From Gammaproteobacteria bacterium (GTDB taxonomy: Bacteria > Pseudomonadota > Gammaproteobacteria > Arenicellales > Poriferihabitantaceae): a stretch of 60,518 bases of DNA. Position 1 is the stretch's first letter. Each line of letters opens with the position of its first letter. This document shows, one piece after another, positions 10,639 through 20,608 of this stretch. The notes under the pieces are model-generated. The model did not search any database, was not told the origin of the DNA, and worked only from the letters and a program-made list of their open reading frames with translations. The position numbers and the translations under genes were made by a program. Location of the stretch: contig VYFG01000037.1 of assembly GCA_009842505.1 (NCBI GenBank), positions 1 through 60,518 of the forward strand, written 5' to 3'.

Positions 10639-13386
10639 TCAGGTAACCGCCTCGACCCGCGCGGCGCAGTACTTGAATTCCGGAATCTTGCCGAACGGAT
10701 CGAGTGCCGGGTTGGTCAGTGTGTTGGCCGCCGCTTCCGCGTAGCAAAACGGGATGAAAACCATCCCCTCCGGCACCGATGAATCCGCCCGCACCTTCAG
10801 TTCGATCACGCCCCGGCGGGTGGATACCCGGACCCTGTCACCGCCCCTGATCGACATCTCTTCCAGCAGCGCTGGAGACAGTGCCGCCACGGCTTCCGGT
10901 TCGATCTGGTCGAGCACCCGGGCCCGCCGGGTCATCGACCCGGTATGCCAGTGTTCGAGCTGGCGCCCGGTGGTTAGCACCATGGGGAAATCCGCATCCG
11001 GCTGCTCGTCCGGCGGAATCAGGTTGGCGGGTACCAGCCTGCCCTTGCCGCTGGGTGTGGGAAAGCCGTCCCCGAACACGATATCGTTACCCGGCAGATC
11101 GGGGGCATCACAGGGGTAGGTGACGGCGTTCTCCCGCACAAGCCGCTCCCAGGTGATGTTGTTCAGCGATGGCATTACGGTGGCCATTTCTGCGAATACT
11201 TCTGATGGGTGGCCGTAATTCCAGTCGAGTCCGATCCGGCGCGCGATTTCCTGGATCAGCCACCAGTCCGGGCGGGCATCCCCGGGAATTTCCAGGGCCG
11301 GCCGTCCGAGCTGCACCTGGCGGTTGGTGTTGGTGACCGTACCGTCCTTTTCCGGCCATGCGGACGCCGGCAGAATGACATCCGCATAGAATGCCGTCTC
11401 GGTCAGGAACAGGTCCTGCACCACGAGGTGATCCAGCTTGGCCAGGGCTTCCCTGGCGTGCTGCACATCGGGGTCCGACATCGCCGGGTTTTCCCCCATG
11501 ATGTACATGCCGGTGATCTTTCCGGCATGGATCGCATCCATGATCTCAACCACGGTCAGCCCGCGCTGGGGGTCCAGGGTCGTGCCCCAGGCATCCTCGA
11601 AGCGGGAGCGGAGATCCGGCACGTCGACCAGGTTGTAGTCCGGCAGCATCATCGGAATCAGCCCCGCATCCGAAGCCCCCTGGACATTGTTCTGTCCACG
11701 GAGCGGGTGAAGGCCCGTTCCGGGCCGGCCCACCTGGCCGGTCACCAGTGCCAGGGCAATCAGGCAGCGGGAGTTGTCCGTGCCGTGAATATGCTGGGAT
11801 ATGCCCATCCCCCAGAAGATAATGGCTGCCTTTGCGGTGGCGTACTTGCGCGCCACGGTACGCAGTGTCTGGGCATCGATGCCGCAGATGGGCGCCATGG
11901 CCTCGGGGGTGAAGGAAACGATGTGTTTCTTCAAGTTCTCGTATCCCTCCGTATGGCGGGCCACGTATTCCTCGTTCACCAGGCCTTCCGTGATGATCAC
12001 GTTGAGCATCGCGTTCAGCATGGAAACGTCTGCCCCGGGCTTGAACTGCAGCATGTGCGTGGCATGACGCTTAAGGGCGGTTCCGCGCGGATCCATCACG
12101 ATCAGGTCTCCGCGCTTGGCGGCCTGCTTGAAGAAGGTCGCCGCCACGGGATGGTTTTCCACCGGGTTGGCCCCGATGACGATGACGCAATCGCTTTCGT
12201 TCACCGCGTTGAAGGGGGCGGAAACCGCCCCGGATCCCACCCCTTCAAGCAATGCGGCCACCGATGAGGCGTGACAGAGCCGTGTGCAGTGGTCGACGTT
12301 GTTGGTACCGAAGCCTGTTCGCACCAGCTTCTGGAAAAGGTAGGCCTCCTCGTTGGAACCCTTGGCGGAGCCGAATCCGGCCAGTGCACCGCCCCCCCTA
12401 TCCTCGCGGATTCTGTACAGGCCGCCGCCGGCCAGGTCGAGAGCCTCCTCCCAGCTGGCCTCGCGGAAATGGGTCCAGGGATTGGCGGGATCCAGGTCCA
12501 GGTCACCGTGCTTGGCGGCGCCCTCCTTGCGGATCAGCGGCGTGGTCAGGCGATGGGGGTGCTTCACGTAGTCGAATCCGAAGCGGCCCTTGACGCACAG
12601 GCGGTTGGCGTTTGCAGGTCCTTCGCGCCCATCCACCGCCACGATCTCGTTGTCCCTGACCCGGTAGGTGAGTTGACAGCCCACGCCGCAATACGGGCAG
12701 ACGCTGTGGACTTCATCCAAGTCGAGGTTCCGGTCCACCCCCGCGGAATCCACCAGGCTGGATTCCATCAGCGCGCCGGTGGGACAGGCCTGCACGCATT
12801 CCCCGCAGGCAACGCAGGTGCTCAGGCCCATGGGGTCGTCCTGGTCGAACACGATCTTTGCCTGTGCGCCGCGGTTCGCCATGCCGATCACGTCGTTGAC
12901 CTGGACTTCGCGGCAGGCACGTACGCACAGGTTGCATTGAATGCAGGCGTCCAGGGCCACGTGCATGGCGGGATGACTGGAATCCGGCGCGTGCGGGGCC
13001 CGGGGCTCAAGGCGGCTGTCGCCGACTTCCAGCCGGTCCGCCCATTGCCAGAATTGACTGTTGCGATCGTGCGCACTTTCCCTGGGCGGCTGATCCGCCA
13101 CCAGCATTTCCATCACCATGCGCTGGGCGGTCCTGGCCCGGTGGCTGTCCGTGATCACCTTCATTCCCTCCGTCGGCGTTCTGAGACAGGATGCCGCCAG
13201 CACCCGCTCACCCTCGATTTCCACCATGCAGGCGCGGCAGTTTCCATCCGGCCGATAGTCCGGCTTGGGGGCATAGCACAGATGGGGAATTTCCACGTCA
13301 CGGGCCTTCGCCGTCTGCCAGATAGTTTGGCCCGGCTCTGCTTCGGCCTCTTCTCCGTTGATATAAAATTTAATCTTATCAGTCAT
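10639..13386 (-). CDS. fdsA: NAD-dependent formate dehydrogenase, molybdenum alpha subunit
   Basis: 915 residues, the catalytic subunit of a soluble FdsABG-type formate dehydrogenase. In order: an N-terminal [2Fe-2S] domain (PHLCYAPKPDYRPDGNCRAC), a His-Cys cluster region, a double [4Fe-4S] ferredoxin domain (CIQCNLCVRAC and CVACGECVQACPTGAL), a CPYCGVGCQ cluster motif, then the molybdopterin domains. The active-site region reads NVDHCTRLCHASS, so it uses cysteine and not selenocysteine. The ATG follows the TAA of the preceding gene directly (TAAATG), so the two are translationally coupled. The FdsC and FdsD accessory genes common in other fds operons are not next to it. It would oxidise formate released by the island at 25-38 kb. 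Confidence 0.93.
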   Translation of the reverse strand: MTDKIKFYINGEEAEAEPGQTIWQTAKARDVEIPHLCYAPKPDYRPDGNCRACMVEIEGERVLAASCLRTPTEGMKVITDSHRARTAQRMVMEMLVADQPPRESAHDRNSQFWQWADRLEVGDSRLEPRAPHAPDSSHPAMHVALDACIQCNLCVRACREVQVNDVIGMANRGAQAKIVFDQDDPMGLSTCVACGECVQACPTGALMESSLVDSAGVDRNLDLDEVHSVCPYCGVGCQLTYRVRDNEIVAVDGREGPANANRLCVKGRFGFDYVKHPHRLTTPLIRKEGAAKHGDLDLDPANPWTHFREASWEEALDLAGGGLYRIREDRGGGALAGFGSAKGSNEEAYLFQKLVRTGFGTNNVDHCTRLCHASSVAALLEGVGSGAVSAPFNAVNESDCVIVIGANPVENHPVAATFFKQAAKRGDLIVMDPRGTALKRHATHMLQFKPGADVSMLNAMLNVIITEGLVNEEYVARHTEGYENLKKHIVSFTPEAMAPICGIDAQTLRTVARKYATAKAAIIFWGMGISQHIHGTDNSRCLIALALVTGQVGRPGTGLHPLRGQNNVQGASDAGLIPMMLPDYNLVDVPDLRSRFEDAWGTTLDPQRGLTVVEIMDAIHAGKITGMYIMGENPAMSDPDVQHAREALAKLDHLVVQDLFLTETAFYADVILPASAWPEKDGTVTNTNRQVQLGRPALEIPGDARPDWWLIQEIARRIGLDWNYGHPSEVFAEMATVMPSLNNITWERLVRENAVTYPCDAPDLPGNDIVFGDGFPTPSGKGRLVPANLIPPDEQPDADFPMVLTTGRQLEHWHTGSMTRRARVLDQIEPEAVAALSPALLEEMSIRGGDRVRVSTRRGVIELKVRADSSVPEGMVFIPFCYAEAAANTLTNPALDPFGKIPEFKYCAARVEAVT

Positions 13387-15084
13387 TTATAGGTCCTCTT
13401 TAAAGTATTTAAGGACACAATGGATCGGGTTGCCCGCAGCCTGGCCGAGACCGCAGATGGAAGCGTCCGCCATCACCGTGCCGAGCTCCTCCAGAAGGCC
13501 GGTATCCCATGCAGGTTTTTCCATCAGTCTGACGGCCTTTTCCGTGCCGACCCGGCAGGGAGTGCACTGGCCGCAGCTTTCATCCTCGAAGAAGCGCATG
13601 AGATTCAGCGCGACGTCCTTCATGTTGTCCCGGTCGCTGAAGATCACCACGGCAGCCGATCCGATAAAGCAGTCGTATTCCTGCAGGGTGCCGAAGTCCA
13701 TCGGCACATCTCCAAGGCTGGCCGGCAGAATGCCCCCCGACGCGCCACCGGGGAGATAGCCCTTGAACGTGTGTCCCTCCTGCATGCCGCCACAGTAGTT
13801 CTCGATCAGTTCATTGGCCGTGGTCCCGGCCGGGGCGAGCACCATACCGGGGCGGTTGACACGCCCGGATACCGAGTAGGAGCGCCAGCCCCTGCGGCCA
13901 TGGACGCCGGCACCGGAAAACCACTCCGCGCCCTTTTCGACGATGTCACGGACCCAGTAGAGCGTCTCGACATTGTTCACCAGCGTCGGCCGTCCGAAGA
14001 TGCCCACCTCCGCCACGTAGGGAGGGCGGTTGCGGGGCAGCCCCCGCTTGCCCTCGATGGATTCGATCATGGAGGATTCCTCGCCGCAGATGTATGCGCC
14101 GGCCCCCCGCCGGACCTCGAGCTCCACATGGTCCGCAAGACCCGCTTCCCTCACCCCGTCCAGTTCCTCCCGGAGCAGTGCCACCACGGCCGGGTACTCG
14201 TCACGGATATAGATGAAGCACTTTTCGGCACCCACCACCCAGGCGGCGATCAGCATGCCCTCGATGAAGCGGTGGGGGTCGGATTCCAGGTACACACGGT
14301 CCTTGAACGTACCCGGCTCGCCCTCGTCGCCGTTCACCGCCATCAGGCGCGGTCCGGGATATTCCCGGACAATGCTCCATTTGCGTCCGGTGGGAAACCC
14401 GGCGCCGCCAAGCCCCGCGAGCGAGGACTGGTTCAGGCAGTCGATGATCTCCTGCGCGTCGCGCTCGCCCGCCAGGCAGGACCCGAGCAGCGCATAGCCC
14501 CCATCAGCCCGGTAGGCCGCCAAGTCGCGGTAGTCGGGCAGCCTGGGGTGAAGATCGCGTTCCCGGGCCGCCCGCAGGAGTCCCGCACTGTCGGCGCATG
14601 AGATGTGGTTGTGGCCCACCTCGGCCACCGGTGCGGTATCACACCGCCCCATGCAGGGAGCCCGCAGCACCCGGACATCGGCGCCTGCATCCCGTTTCAG
14701 TTCCCCCAGCAGCTGTTCCGCACCGGCCAGCTGGCAGGCGATGCTGTCGCAGACACGGATGGTGACTTCCGGCGGAGGTGTCTCACCTTCCGCGAGCACA
14801 TCGAAATGCGCATAGAAAGTCGCCACTTCGTAGACCTCGGTCTGTGCCAGCTTCATGTGATCCGCGAGTGCGGCAATGTGCGCGGGACCGATGTGACTGA
14901 ACCGGTCCTGGATACGGTGGAGGTACTCGATCAGCAGGTCGCGCCGGATATCCGGCCCGATCAGCGAGCGGATATCGGAAAGCGCCGCCGGGTCAACCTG
15001 GCGACCCTTGGGCTGACCCCGGGTTTTCTTCTTTCCGCTGCCGGGATGCCCGCGGACCTGCGGTTCTCTTGGTACTACACCCAT
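13387..15084 (-). CDS. Formate dehydrogenase fused gamma-beta subunit (NuoE-NuoF type)
   Basis: 565 residues joining two usually separate subunits. Residues about 25-180 are a NuoE/FdsG-like thioredoxin-fold [2Fe-2S] domain (VCDSIACQLAG and APCMGRCDTAP hold the four cysteines). The rest is a NuoF/FdsB-like domain with the NADH site GLGGAGFPTGRKW, the FMN site NGDEGEPGTFKDR and the [4Fe-4S] motif ESCGQCTPCRVGT. Together with FdsA this passes electrons from formate to NAD. The same fusion is known in formate dehydrogenase 1 of Methylobacterium. No good ribosome site is seen before the ATG at 15084, so the true start may be downstream. Confidence 0.92.
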   Translation of the reverse strand: MGVVPREPQVRGHPGSGKKKTRGQPKGRQVDPAALSDIRSLIGPDIRRDLLIEYLHRIQDRFSHIGPAHIAALADHMKLAQTEVYEVATFYAHFDVLAEGETPPPEVTIRVCDSIACQLAGAEQLLGELKRDAGADVRVLRAPCMGRCDTAPVAEVGHNHISCADSAGLLRAARERDLHPRLPDYRDLAAYRADGGYALLGSCLAGERDAQEIIDCLNQSSLAGLGGAGFPTGRKWSIVREYPGPRLMAVNGDEGEPGTFKDRVYLESDPHRFIEGMLIAAWVVGAEKCFIYIRDEYPAVVALLREELDGVREAGLADHVELEVRRGAGAYICGEESSMIESIEGKRGLPRNRPPYVAEVGIFGRPTLVNNVETLYWVRDIVEKGAEWFSGAGVHGRRGWRSYSVSGRVNRPGMVLAPAGTTANELIENYCGGMQEGHTFKGYLPGGASGGILPASLGDVPMDFGTLQEYDCFIGSAAVVIFSDRDNMKDVALNLMRFFEDESCGQCTPCRVGTEKAVRLMEKPAWDTGLLEELGTVMADASICGLGQAAGNPIHCVLKYFKEDL

Positions 15085-15194
15085 GAAGTGTGCCTGCGTG
15101 GTTGTGGCTCACGGAGCATCACCGCGGAATCGGGACCGGATCCCCCCGGGCTGATGCCACCCGTGAATTCTATAGTTGTTAATAACTCATCGCA

Positions 15195-15214
15195 GGCGGA
15201 CGAATACGTCCGCC
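15195..15214 (-). terminator. Hairpin downstream of sucD
   Basis: GGCGGACG at 15195-15202 pairs perfectly with CGTCCGCC at 15207-15214 around an AATA loop. It lies about 70 bases past the sucD stop and 110 bases before the formate dehydrogenase start. No long T run follows on the minus strand, so it may be a weak or Rho-assisted terminator, or only a leader hairpin. Confidence 0.4.
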
Positions 15215-15285
15215 CGCGCCATGATCTGTCGTCCTGCCGACTGACCCCGGGATCCTTTGTCTGGCAACCGGGCGCCGACGAAATA

Positions 15286-16161
15286 TCAGTTTCCGAGGGC
15301 CGCTTTCAGGGTCGTACCCAGTGATGCCGGAGAATCCGCAACCGCGATCCCGGCGGATTTCAGCGCCTCGATCTTGTCACCCGCGCTTCCCTTGCCCCCG
15401 GCGATGATGGCGCCGGCATGCCCCATGCGGCGACCCGGCGGCGCCGTCACCCCGGCGATGAAGCCGCACATGGGTTTCTTGATCCCGCTCTGGCGGATGA
15501 AATCGGCAGCCTCTTCCTCTGCGGTGCCCCCGATCTCCCCGATCATGATGATGGATTCCGTCTCCGGGTCTCCCAGGAACAATTCAAGACAGTCGATGAA
15601 GTTGGTCCCGTTGACGGGATCCCCGCCGATACCGATACAGGTGCTCTGGCCCATGCCCGCGGCCGTGGTCTGGGCGACCGCCTCATAGGTCAGCGTGCCC
15701 GAGCGGGAGACGATGCCGACACCGCCCTTCTGGTGAATATGGCCCGGCATGATGCCGATCTTGCATTCGTCCGGCGTGATGACGCCGGGGCAGTTCGGAC
15801 CCACCAGCCGGCTGGCCGATCCCTCCAGCATGTGTTTCACCCTGACCATGTCCAGTACCGGTACACCTTCGGTGATGCAGACGATCAGGGGAATTTCCGC
15901 ATCGATGGACTCCATGATCGCATCCGCGGCAAACGGCGGCGGCACGTAGATCACCGATGCATTCGCACCGGTCTGTTCTACCGCCTCCCGGACCGTGTCG
16001 AAAACGGGCAGGCCGAGATGGTTCTGGCCTCCCTTGCCCGGAGTGACCCCGCCCACCATGCGGGTTCCGTAGGCGATCGCCTGCTCGCTGTGAAACGTGG
16101 CGGTGGAACCGGTGAACCCCTGGCAGATGACCCGGGTGTCCCTGTTGACGAGAACGGACAT
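15286..16161 (-). CDS. sucD: Succinyl-CoA synthetase alpha subunit
   Basis: 291 residues. It binds CoA and carries the phosphohistidine of succinyl-CoA synthetase, the TCA step that makes ATP or GTP. The CoA-binding motif [15 protein letters not shown] opens the protein. [12 protein letters not shown] is the phosphate-binding loop, and the catalytic histidine is His248 in [15 protein letters not shown]. Its ATG overlaps the stop of sucC (TAATG), so translation of the two is coupled. A clearly diverged second pair lies at 35.8-37.9 kb; this pair keeps all family residues and is the likely TCA enzyme. Confidence 0.96.
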   Translation of the reverse strand: MSVLVNRDTRVICQGFTGSTATFHSEQAIAYGTRMVGGVTPGKGGQNHLGLPVFDTVREAVEQTGANASVIYVPPPFAADAIMESIDAEIPLIVCITEGVPVLDMVRVKHMLEGSASRLVGPNCPGVITPDECKIGIMPGHIHQKGGVGIVSRSGTLTYEAVAQTTAAGMGQSTCIGIGGDPVNGTNFIDCLELFLGDPETESIIMIGEIGGTAEEEAADFIRQSGIKKPMCGFIAGVTAPPGRRMGHAGAIIAGGKGSAGDKIEALKSAGIAVADSPASLGTTLKAALGN

Positions 16162-17330
16162 TACGCGGCCTCCTTCACTGCCTTGACGGCTTTTTCTGCA
16201 GCATCCGCAAGGTTGTCGGCGGAAAGAATGGGCAGCCCGGAATCCTCCAGTATCTGCTTTCCCTGCTCCACGTTGGTACCCTCGAGACGCACGACCAGGG
16301 GCCGATCCAGGGACACCTCCCTGGCCGCCGTGACAATGCCTTCCGCGATCACGTCGCAGCGCATGATCCCGCCGAAAATGTTCACCAGGATGCCCTTGAC
16401 GTTTTCATCCGCGAGGATGATCTTGAATGCCACCGTGACCTTTTCCGCGGTGGCACCGCCGCCCACGTCGAGAAAATTCGCCGGCGAACTGCCGTACAGC
16501 TGGATGATGTCCATGGTGGCCATGGCGAGCCCGGCACCGTTCACCATGCAGCCGATGGACCCGTCCAGCTTGATGTAGCTGAGGTCGTGCTTGCTGGCCT
16601 CGATCTCCGCCGGATCCTCCTCATCCTCGTCCCGGAGCGCCATCACGTTCGGATGGCGGTACAGTGCGTTGCTGTCGAAGTTCATCTTGGCGTCCAGGGC
16701 GATCAGGCTGCCATCCCCCTGGACGACCAGCGGGTTGATTTCCACCATGCTGGCATCCAGGTCCACGAAGGAGCGGTACATTGCGGCCAGGAATTTCACC
16801 GCGGACCGTACCTGTTCTCCCGCAAGTCCCAGACCGAAAGCCAGCCGCCGAGCGTGAAACGGCTGCAGGCCGGTGGCCGGATTGATCACCACGGTGATGA
16901 TCTTTTCGGGCGTATTCTCCGCCACCTCCTCGATATCCATGCCACCCTCCGTGGAGGCGATGATGGTGACACGGCTGGTGGCACGATCGATGAGCAGACC
17001 GAGGTACAGTTCACTGGCAATGTCGCAGCCTTCCTCGATGTACAGCCGCTTGACCTCCTTACCTTCCGGGCCGGTCTGGTGAGTGACCAAGGTCATGCCC
17101 AGCATGTCGCCGGCAGCCTCACGCACCTTTTCGAGGGAATCCACCACCTTGACACCGCCGGCCTTGCCACGGCCGCCGGCATGGATCTGTGCCTTGACCA
17201 CCCAGACCGGACCGCCCAGTTCCCGGGCTGCGCTCACGGCCTCCTCGACGCTGAACGCCGGTTTTCCTCTGGGAACGGTGACTCCGCAATCTCCAAGCAG
17301 CTGCTTGGCCTGGTACTCGTGAATGTTCAT
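16161..17330 (-). CDS. sucC: Succinyl-CoA synthetase beta subunit
   Basis: 389 residues, an ATP-grasp subunit that binds nucleotide and succinate. The start [17 protein letters not shown] is the family hallmark. [17 protein letters not shown] is the nucleotide-binding loop, EINPLVV provides metal ligands, and GGGATAEKV and [10 protein letters not shown] form the succinate/phosphate-binding end. It is first in a two-gene sucCD operon. sucAB and lpd do not lie next to it here. Confidence 0.97.
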   Translation of the reverse strand: MNIHEYQAKQLLGDCGVTVPRGKPAFSVEEAVSAARELGGPVWVVKAQIHAGGRGKAGGVKVVDSLEKVREAAGDMLGMTLVTHQTGPEGKEVKRLYIEEGCDIASELYLGLLIDRATSRVTIIASTEGGMDIEEVAENTPEKIITVVINPATGLQPFHARRLAFGLGLAGEQVRSAVKFLAAMYRSFVDLDASMVEINPLVVQGDGSLIALDAKMNFDSNALYRHPNVMALRDEDEEDPAEIEASKHDLSYIKLDGSIGCMVNGAGLAMATMDIIQLYGSSPANFLDVGGGATAEKVTVAFKIILADENVKGILVNIFGGIMRCDVIAEGIVTAAREVSLDRPLVVRLEGTNVEQGKQILEDSGLPILSADNLADAAEKAVKAVKEAA

Positions 17331-17453
17331 GTTCGATTACGAGTTGGATAATATGGGGGAATCAAGGTTAAACCAGGCGGGAACAGCAGAAAATCAGCAT
17401 TATGTTGCACAACGGAAGGTTGTTCTTGTGTCGCTGATGATTGATCGGAATTC

Positions 17454-17477
17454 TTGTATATTGTATACCATATACCA
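17454..17477. promoter_or_regulatory. Palindromic GntR-type operator upstream of the FAH gene
   Basis: This 24-base site matches the one before tctC at 21 of 24 positions. Its centre is TTGTATACCA with flanking half-sites TTGTAT and ATACCA. It sits in a wider inverted repeat whose ends are ATTCTTG and CAAGAAT (17450-17482). It lies between the sucC start (17330) and the FAH start (17627), about 150 bases upstream of the latter. A weak promoter (TTGATC, 17 bases, TATACC) would overlap it on the plus strand. The probable regulator is the GntR/FCD protein at 31468-32163; this is inferred from the shared site. Confidence 0.6.
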
Positions 17478-17626
17478 AGAATAGCACCCTATCCGGGTCT
17501 ACACAATGCCCCGACACCGGTGATATCTTCACCTTTGTCCACCAGCCAAAGCTGACCGGACATGTCCACCGGCATATACACGTGTACGTGCTGCAAACCC
17601 TTCAACAATATCCCTGATTTTACTTC

Positions 17627-18412
17627 ATGGCCACTTGGATCCGATTCGAAATTTCCGGAAAAACCGCATTCGGTCTGCTTGAGCAGACCGCCATCCATGT
17701 GCACGAAGGGGACCTGTTCGGTCCCGTGGAGGCCACCGGCGAGGTCGTGGCGCTCGGCGATGTCACCATCCTGACGCCCTGCGTTCCGGGCAAGATGCTG
17801 GCTCTTTGGAACAATTTCCATGCCACCATGGAAAAGACCGGTCTGCCGAAGCCCGAACATCCCTGGTACTTCGTCAAGACCCCGAACACCTATGCTCCCG
17901 CCGGCGCCGTGATCCGAAAACCCGGCGCCTGCCGCGGCAAGGTCCTGTTCGAAGGGGAACTCGGCATCGTCATCGGCCGGGACTGCCGCGATGTTCCGGT
18001 CGAGGATGCGGATGAATACATATTCGGTTACACCTGCATCAACGATGTGACCGCGCTCGAGCATCTTTTCAGCGAGGAAAGTTTTGCCCACTGGACCAGG
18101 GCCAAGTGCTTTGACGGTTTCGGTGTGTTCGGGCCCGGCATTACCCGCGGAGTCAATCCGGACGACCTGGTGATCATGACCTTCCTGGAAGGCGAAGGAG
18201 AGGTCCAGGAGCGCCAGAACTACCCCGTCAGCGACATGATCTACGGACCGCGGGAAATCGTGAGCCGCATCTCCCGTGACATGACGCTGAATCCGGGAGA
18301 CATCATCGCCTGTGGCACATCCGTGGGCGCCGGTGCCATGAAAGACGGCTGGTCCGTGCGAATCCTCATTGAGGGCGTCGGAGAACTCGTCAACCGCTAT
18401 GACGGACGCTGA
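17627..18412 (+). CDS. Fumarylacetoacetate hydrolase (FAH) family protein
   Basis: 261 residues with the FAH fold. An N-terminal cap of about 50 residues is followed by the catalytic domain with KMLALWNNFHATMEKTG and YFVKTPNTY. Metal ligands are expected in FEGELGIVIG (the Glu pair) and YTCINDVTALE (the Asp). The C-terminal NPGDIIACGTSVGAG is the family closing motif. Members hydrolyse or decarboxylate acyl-pyruvates or open-chain dicarboxylates (HpcE and YcgM types), or act as oxaloacetate decarboxylases. The substrate is not evident. No ribosome site is visible before the ATG at 17627. Its stop overlaps the next ATG. The GntR-type palindrome upstream links it to the carboxylate island. Confidence 0.85.
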   Translation: MATWIRFEISGKTAFGLLEQTAIHVHEGDLFGPVEATGEVVALGDVTILTPCVPGKMLALWNNFHATMEKTGLPKPEHPWYFVKTPNTYAPAGAVIRKPGACRGKVLFEGELGIVIGRDCRDVPVEDADEYIFGYTCINDVTALEHLFSEESFAHWTRAKCFDGFGVFGPGITRGVNPDDLVIMTFLEGEGEVQERQNYPVSDMIYGPREIVSRISRDMTLNPGDIIACGTSVGAGAMKDGWSVRILIEGVGELVNRYDGR

Positions 18413-18789
18413 TGGGCCTGCTGACAGAACGGGCGGCAGGACTGATCGCCGGCCGGCTGGTTTTGAACTTCGCCGCGATGGCCTTCCTGGGAGTCACCCT
18501 GTTCCTGACCTGGCAGGGCAATGCCTGGACCTTGCTGTTCACCCTGCCGGGACTCGCGTATCTGCTTTGCGGATTGGCGTTCGCCGGGGGGATCATCGGT
18601 GCGCTGCCGGCCCACCTGCACAGTAAGCTGGCCCGATGGGTCATCGCCCGGTGCGATGGCGAGCCCGGTCCCCGCGAAGCTGCCATGATACGCTCGACAG
18701 GAACCTTCGTACTGCTGTGCCAGCTGTTACTGGTCTACTATCTGACCCTGTGGGCCTACAACCGTTGGGTACTCCCTGCGCCGGTATGA
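18412..18789 (+). CDS. Small membrane protein of unknown function
   Basis: 125 residues that I do not recognise. Three strongly hydrophobic stretches are visible: roughly residues 18-33, 39-63 and 97-117. They are separated by a short charged loop containing ARWVIARCDGEPGPRE. The ATG overlaps the TGA of the FAH gene (TGATG), so it is translated from the same message. It could be an accessory or transport partner of that enzyme, but nothing in the sequence proves this. Confidence 0.7.
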   Translation: MGLLTERAAGLIAGRLVLNFAAMAFLGVTLFLTWQGNAWTLLFTLPGLAYLLCGLAFAGGIIGALPAHLHSKLARWVIARCDGEPGPREAAMIRSTGTFVLLCQLLLVYYLTLWAYNRWVLPAPV

Positions 18790-20535
18790 TCAGGCATCGT
18801 TCCCCGTGAGGCGTTCGGTGTCCGGATAGACGCTGACAACCGGCACCTTCCCCGCCTGCAGGTCCCGCTGGATGGACTCCCAGTATTCCACCGTCAGCAG
18901 CATGGGATGCTCCGCCTCGAAACGCCGCCGCAGTTCCCGATATGGCAGGCACAGCCCTGCAACCAGTTCCTCCGGCAGGAATACCACCCCATCCTCGAAG
19001 TACCAGTCGGGAATGTCCTCCTCGCCATCAATGCGGTCGGTATTGGTGCGGATCTTGACGTCGGTAAGATCCTCCAGGGCATCATAGTCGTACAGGTACA
19101 CTTTCAGATAGGAGGTAACACCATAGTTGCGTGCATCCAGATCCCGGTTGAAAATGTTTCCCGCAGCATTGTTCTTGATGCAGTATCCAAGATTGACCAT
19201 CGCGGTCTCCGCCTGCCTTGGCGTGGCGTTCTCCAGGTAGACCGGCAACGGCGTGAGGCGGCGCTGCACGATGAGGTAACGGAAAACCAGTGCATCGCCA
19301 TCCAGATGCACGCTTTCCTTGGCATATTCCAGCAGTTGGTCCAGCAACTCCCCGGAGAACCAGGAAACACTCAGCCGGAGGTTATAGAAGATGATGGCGT
19401 CAAGCATGCTGTCGGTACGGTTGATCTCGTGCACCCTGGTGTACTTCCTGAGTACCGACGGCACCCCGTCGAACTTGCCCCACTTGTAACCGCCGGTCGG
19501 TTTGTCCCGTACGACCTTGAGCACATAGGCTGAATCCGGCATGCAGAACCCGATTGCCACGGTACCGGGCTTCCCGGGAGCCACGACCATGGGGCGACCG
19601 CCCGACTCGAACTCCGCCTCCAGTTCGTTCATCACCGCCACCTTCCCGAGATGATTGTATCCCACGGTGGAGTAATGCAGCCCCAGGGGTCGCATGGGCA
19701 TGATGCTCCGCAGAAAGCGGCACAGTTCATGGTAGTAGAAATTGGTGACATGAAAGTTCGCCAGCGTGGAACTGAACATGTTGTGGGCATAGGTGGCACT
19801 GTTGATGAGCGCGTCCACGTAAAGCCCGTTGTCACCATTCAATAATGCGATGATGAAGGGGCGATACCGCTCATGGTCGAATGTCGCACGGCCCACCATG
19901 TAGGCCCCCCGGTTGCGGTAGAAACCCGCCGGGAACATTTCGATCACCAGTGGGGCTTCCTTGAGGCGCGACTCGAGGCCGAGGTTGCGGTACGCCCGGC
20001 CCACGATCCGCCGGGCGTCACGGCTGATGTCCTCGTAGGGCACTTCAAACGCCTCCATGGCAAGTATCTCCTGCACGGTTTGCACGGACAGCCTGTCCCG
20101 GATCTCGTACCGCACGAGCTGGTCGGCCATCACATCGTCGGTTTCGTACTTGCTGCGGTAGCTGGCGTAATCGTTGACCCGCCACTCTCCCTGGTAGATC
20201 TTGCGCCGGATGGAATGCAGGTAGGCCATCGCCAGATCGGCTGCATACTCCCCTTCCACCGACTCGAGGTACCGCCTCTCCACCATTTCCCAGGAGGATT
20301 CGTCAGCGGCCAGCACCGGGTACTCCCGTTTGATGCGGTCGCTGAAGTCGCGGATGCTGATACTGTAGAGCTGCAGCCGGCGACCGCTCAGCCTGAGGGA
20401 ACGGGCATGGTCACGCTGCTCGAAGGCCAACCTCGAAAATTCCGGTATCTCCCTGAACTGCCCATAGAAATCGCGGAATTCGCCCAACACCAGATCAGCC
20501 ACGATGTCCCATTGTGTGGAGGTATGGTCATCCAT
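18790..20535 (-). CDS. aceK: Isocitrate dehydrogenase kinase/phosphatase
   Basis: 581 residues, close to E. coli AceK (578). It phosphorylates and dephosphorylates isocitrate dehydrogenase and so sets the split between the TCA cycle and the glyoxylate shunt. The N-terminal regulatory half includes RRIVGRAYRNLGLESRLKEAP. The kinase half carries the ATP-binding lysine region VLKVVRDKP and the FNRDLDARNYGVTS segment, which holds catalytic acidic residues. In enterobacteria aceK ends the aceBA operon; here it is divergent from aceA with a 219-base AT-rich spacer, and no malate synthase gene is adjacent. Confidence 0.97.
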   Translation of the reverse strand: MDDHTSTQWDIVADLVLGEFRDFYGQFREIPEFSRLAFEQRDHARSLRLSGRRLQLYSISIRDFSDRIKREYPVLAADESSWEMVERRYLESVEGEYAADLAMAYLHSIRRKIYQGEWRVNDYASYRSKYETDDVMADQLVRYEIRDRLSVQTVQEILAMEAFEVPYEDISRDARRIVGRAYRNLGLESRLKEAPLVIEMFPAGFYRNRGAYMVGRATFDHERYRPFIIALLNGDNGLYVDALINSATYAHNMFSSTLANFHVTNFYYHELCRFLRSIMPMRPLGLHYSTVGYNHLGKVAVMNELEAEFESGGRPMVVAPGKPGTVAIGFCMPDSAYVLKVVRDKPTGGYKWGKFDGVPSVLRKYTRVHEINRTDSMLDAIIFYNLRLSVSWFSGELLDQLLEYAKESVHLDGDALVFRYLIVQRRLTPLPVYLENATPRQAETAMVNLGYCIKNNAAGNIFNRDLDARNYGVTSYLKVYLYDYDALEDLTDVKIRTNTDRIDGEEDIPDWYFEDGVVFLPEELVAGLCLPYRELRRRFEAEHPMLLTVEYWESIQRDLQAGKVPVVSVYPDTERLTGNDA

Positions 20536-20608
20536 GGGAAAGGCCCGCGCCGTGCGTGGTCATGACTGGTCTATAGTCTGCTGTGTAAAATCCGGCAGTC
20601 ATCATACG

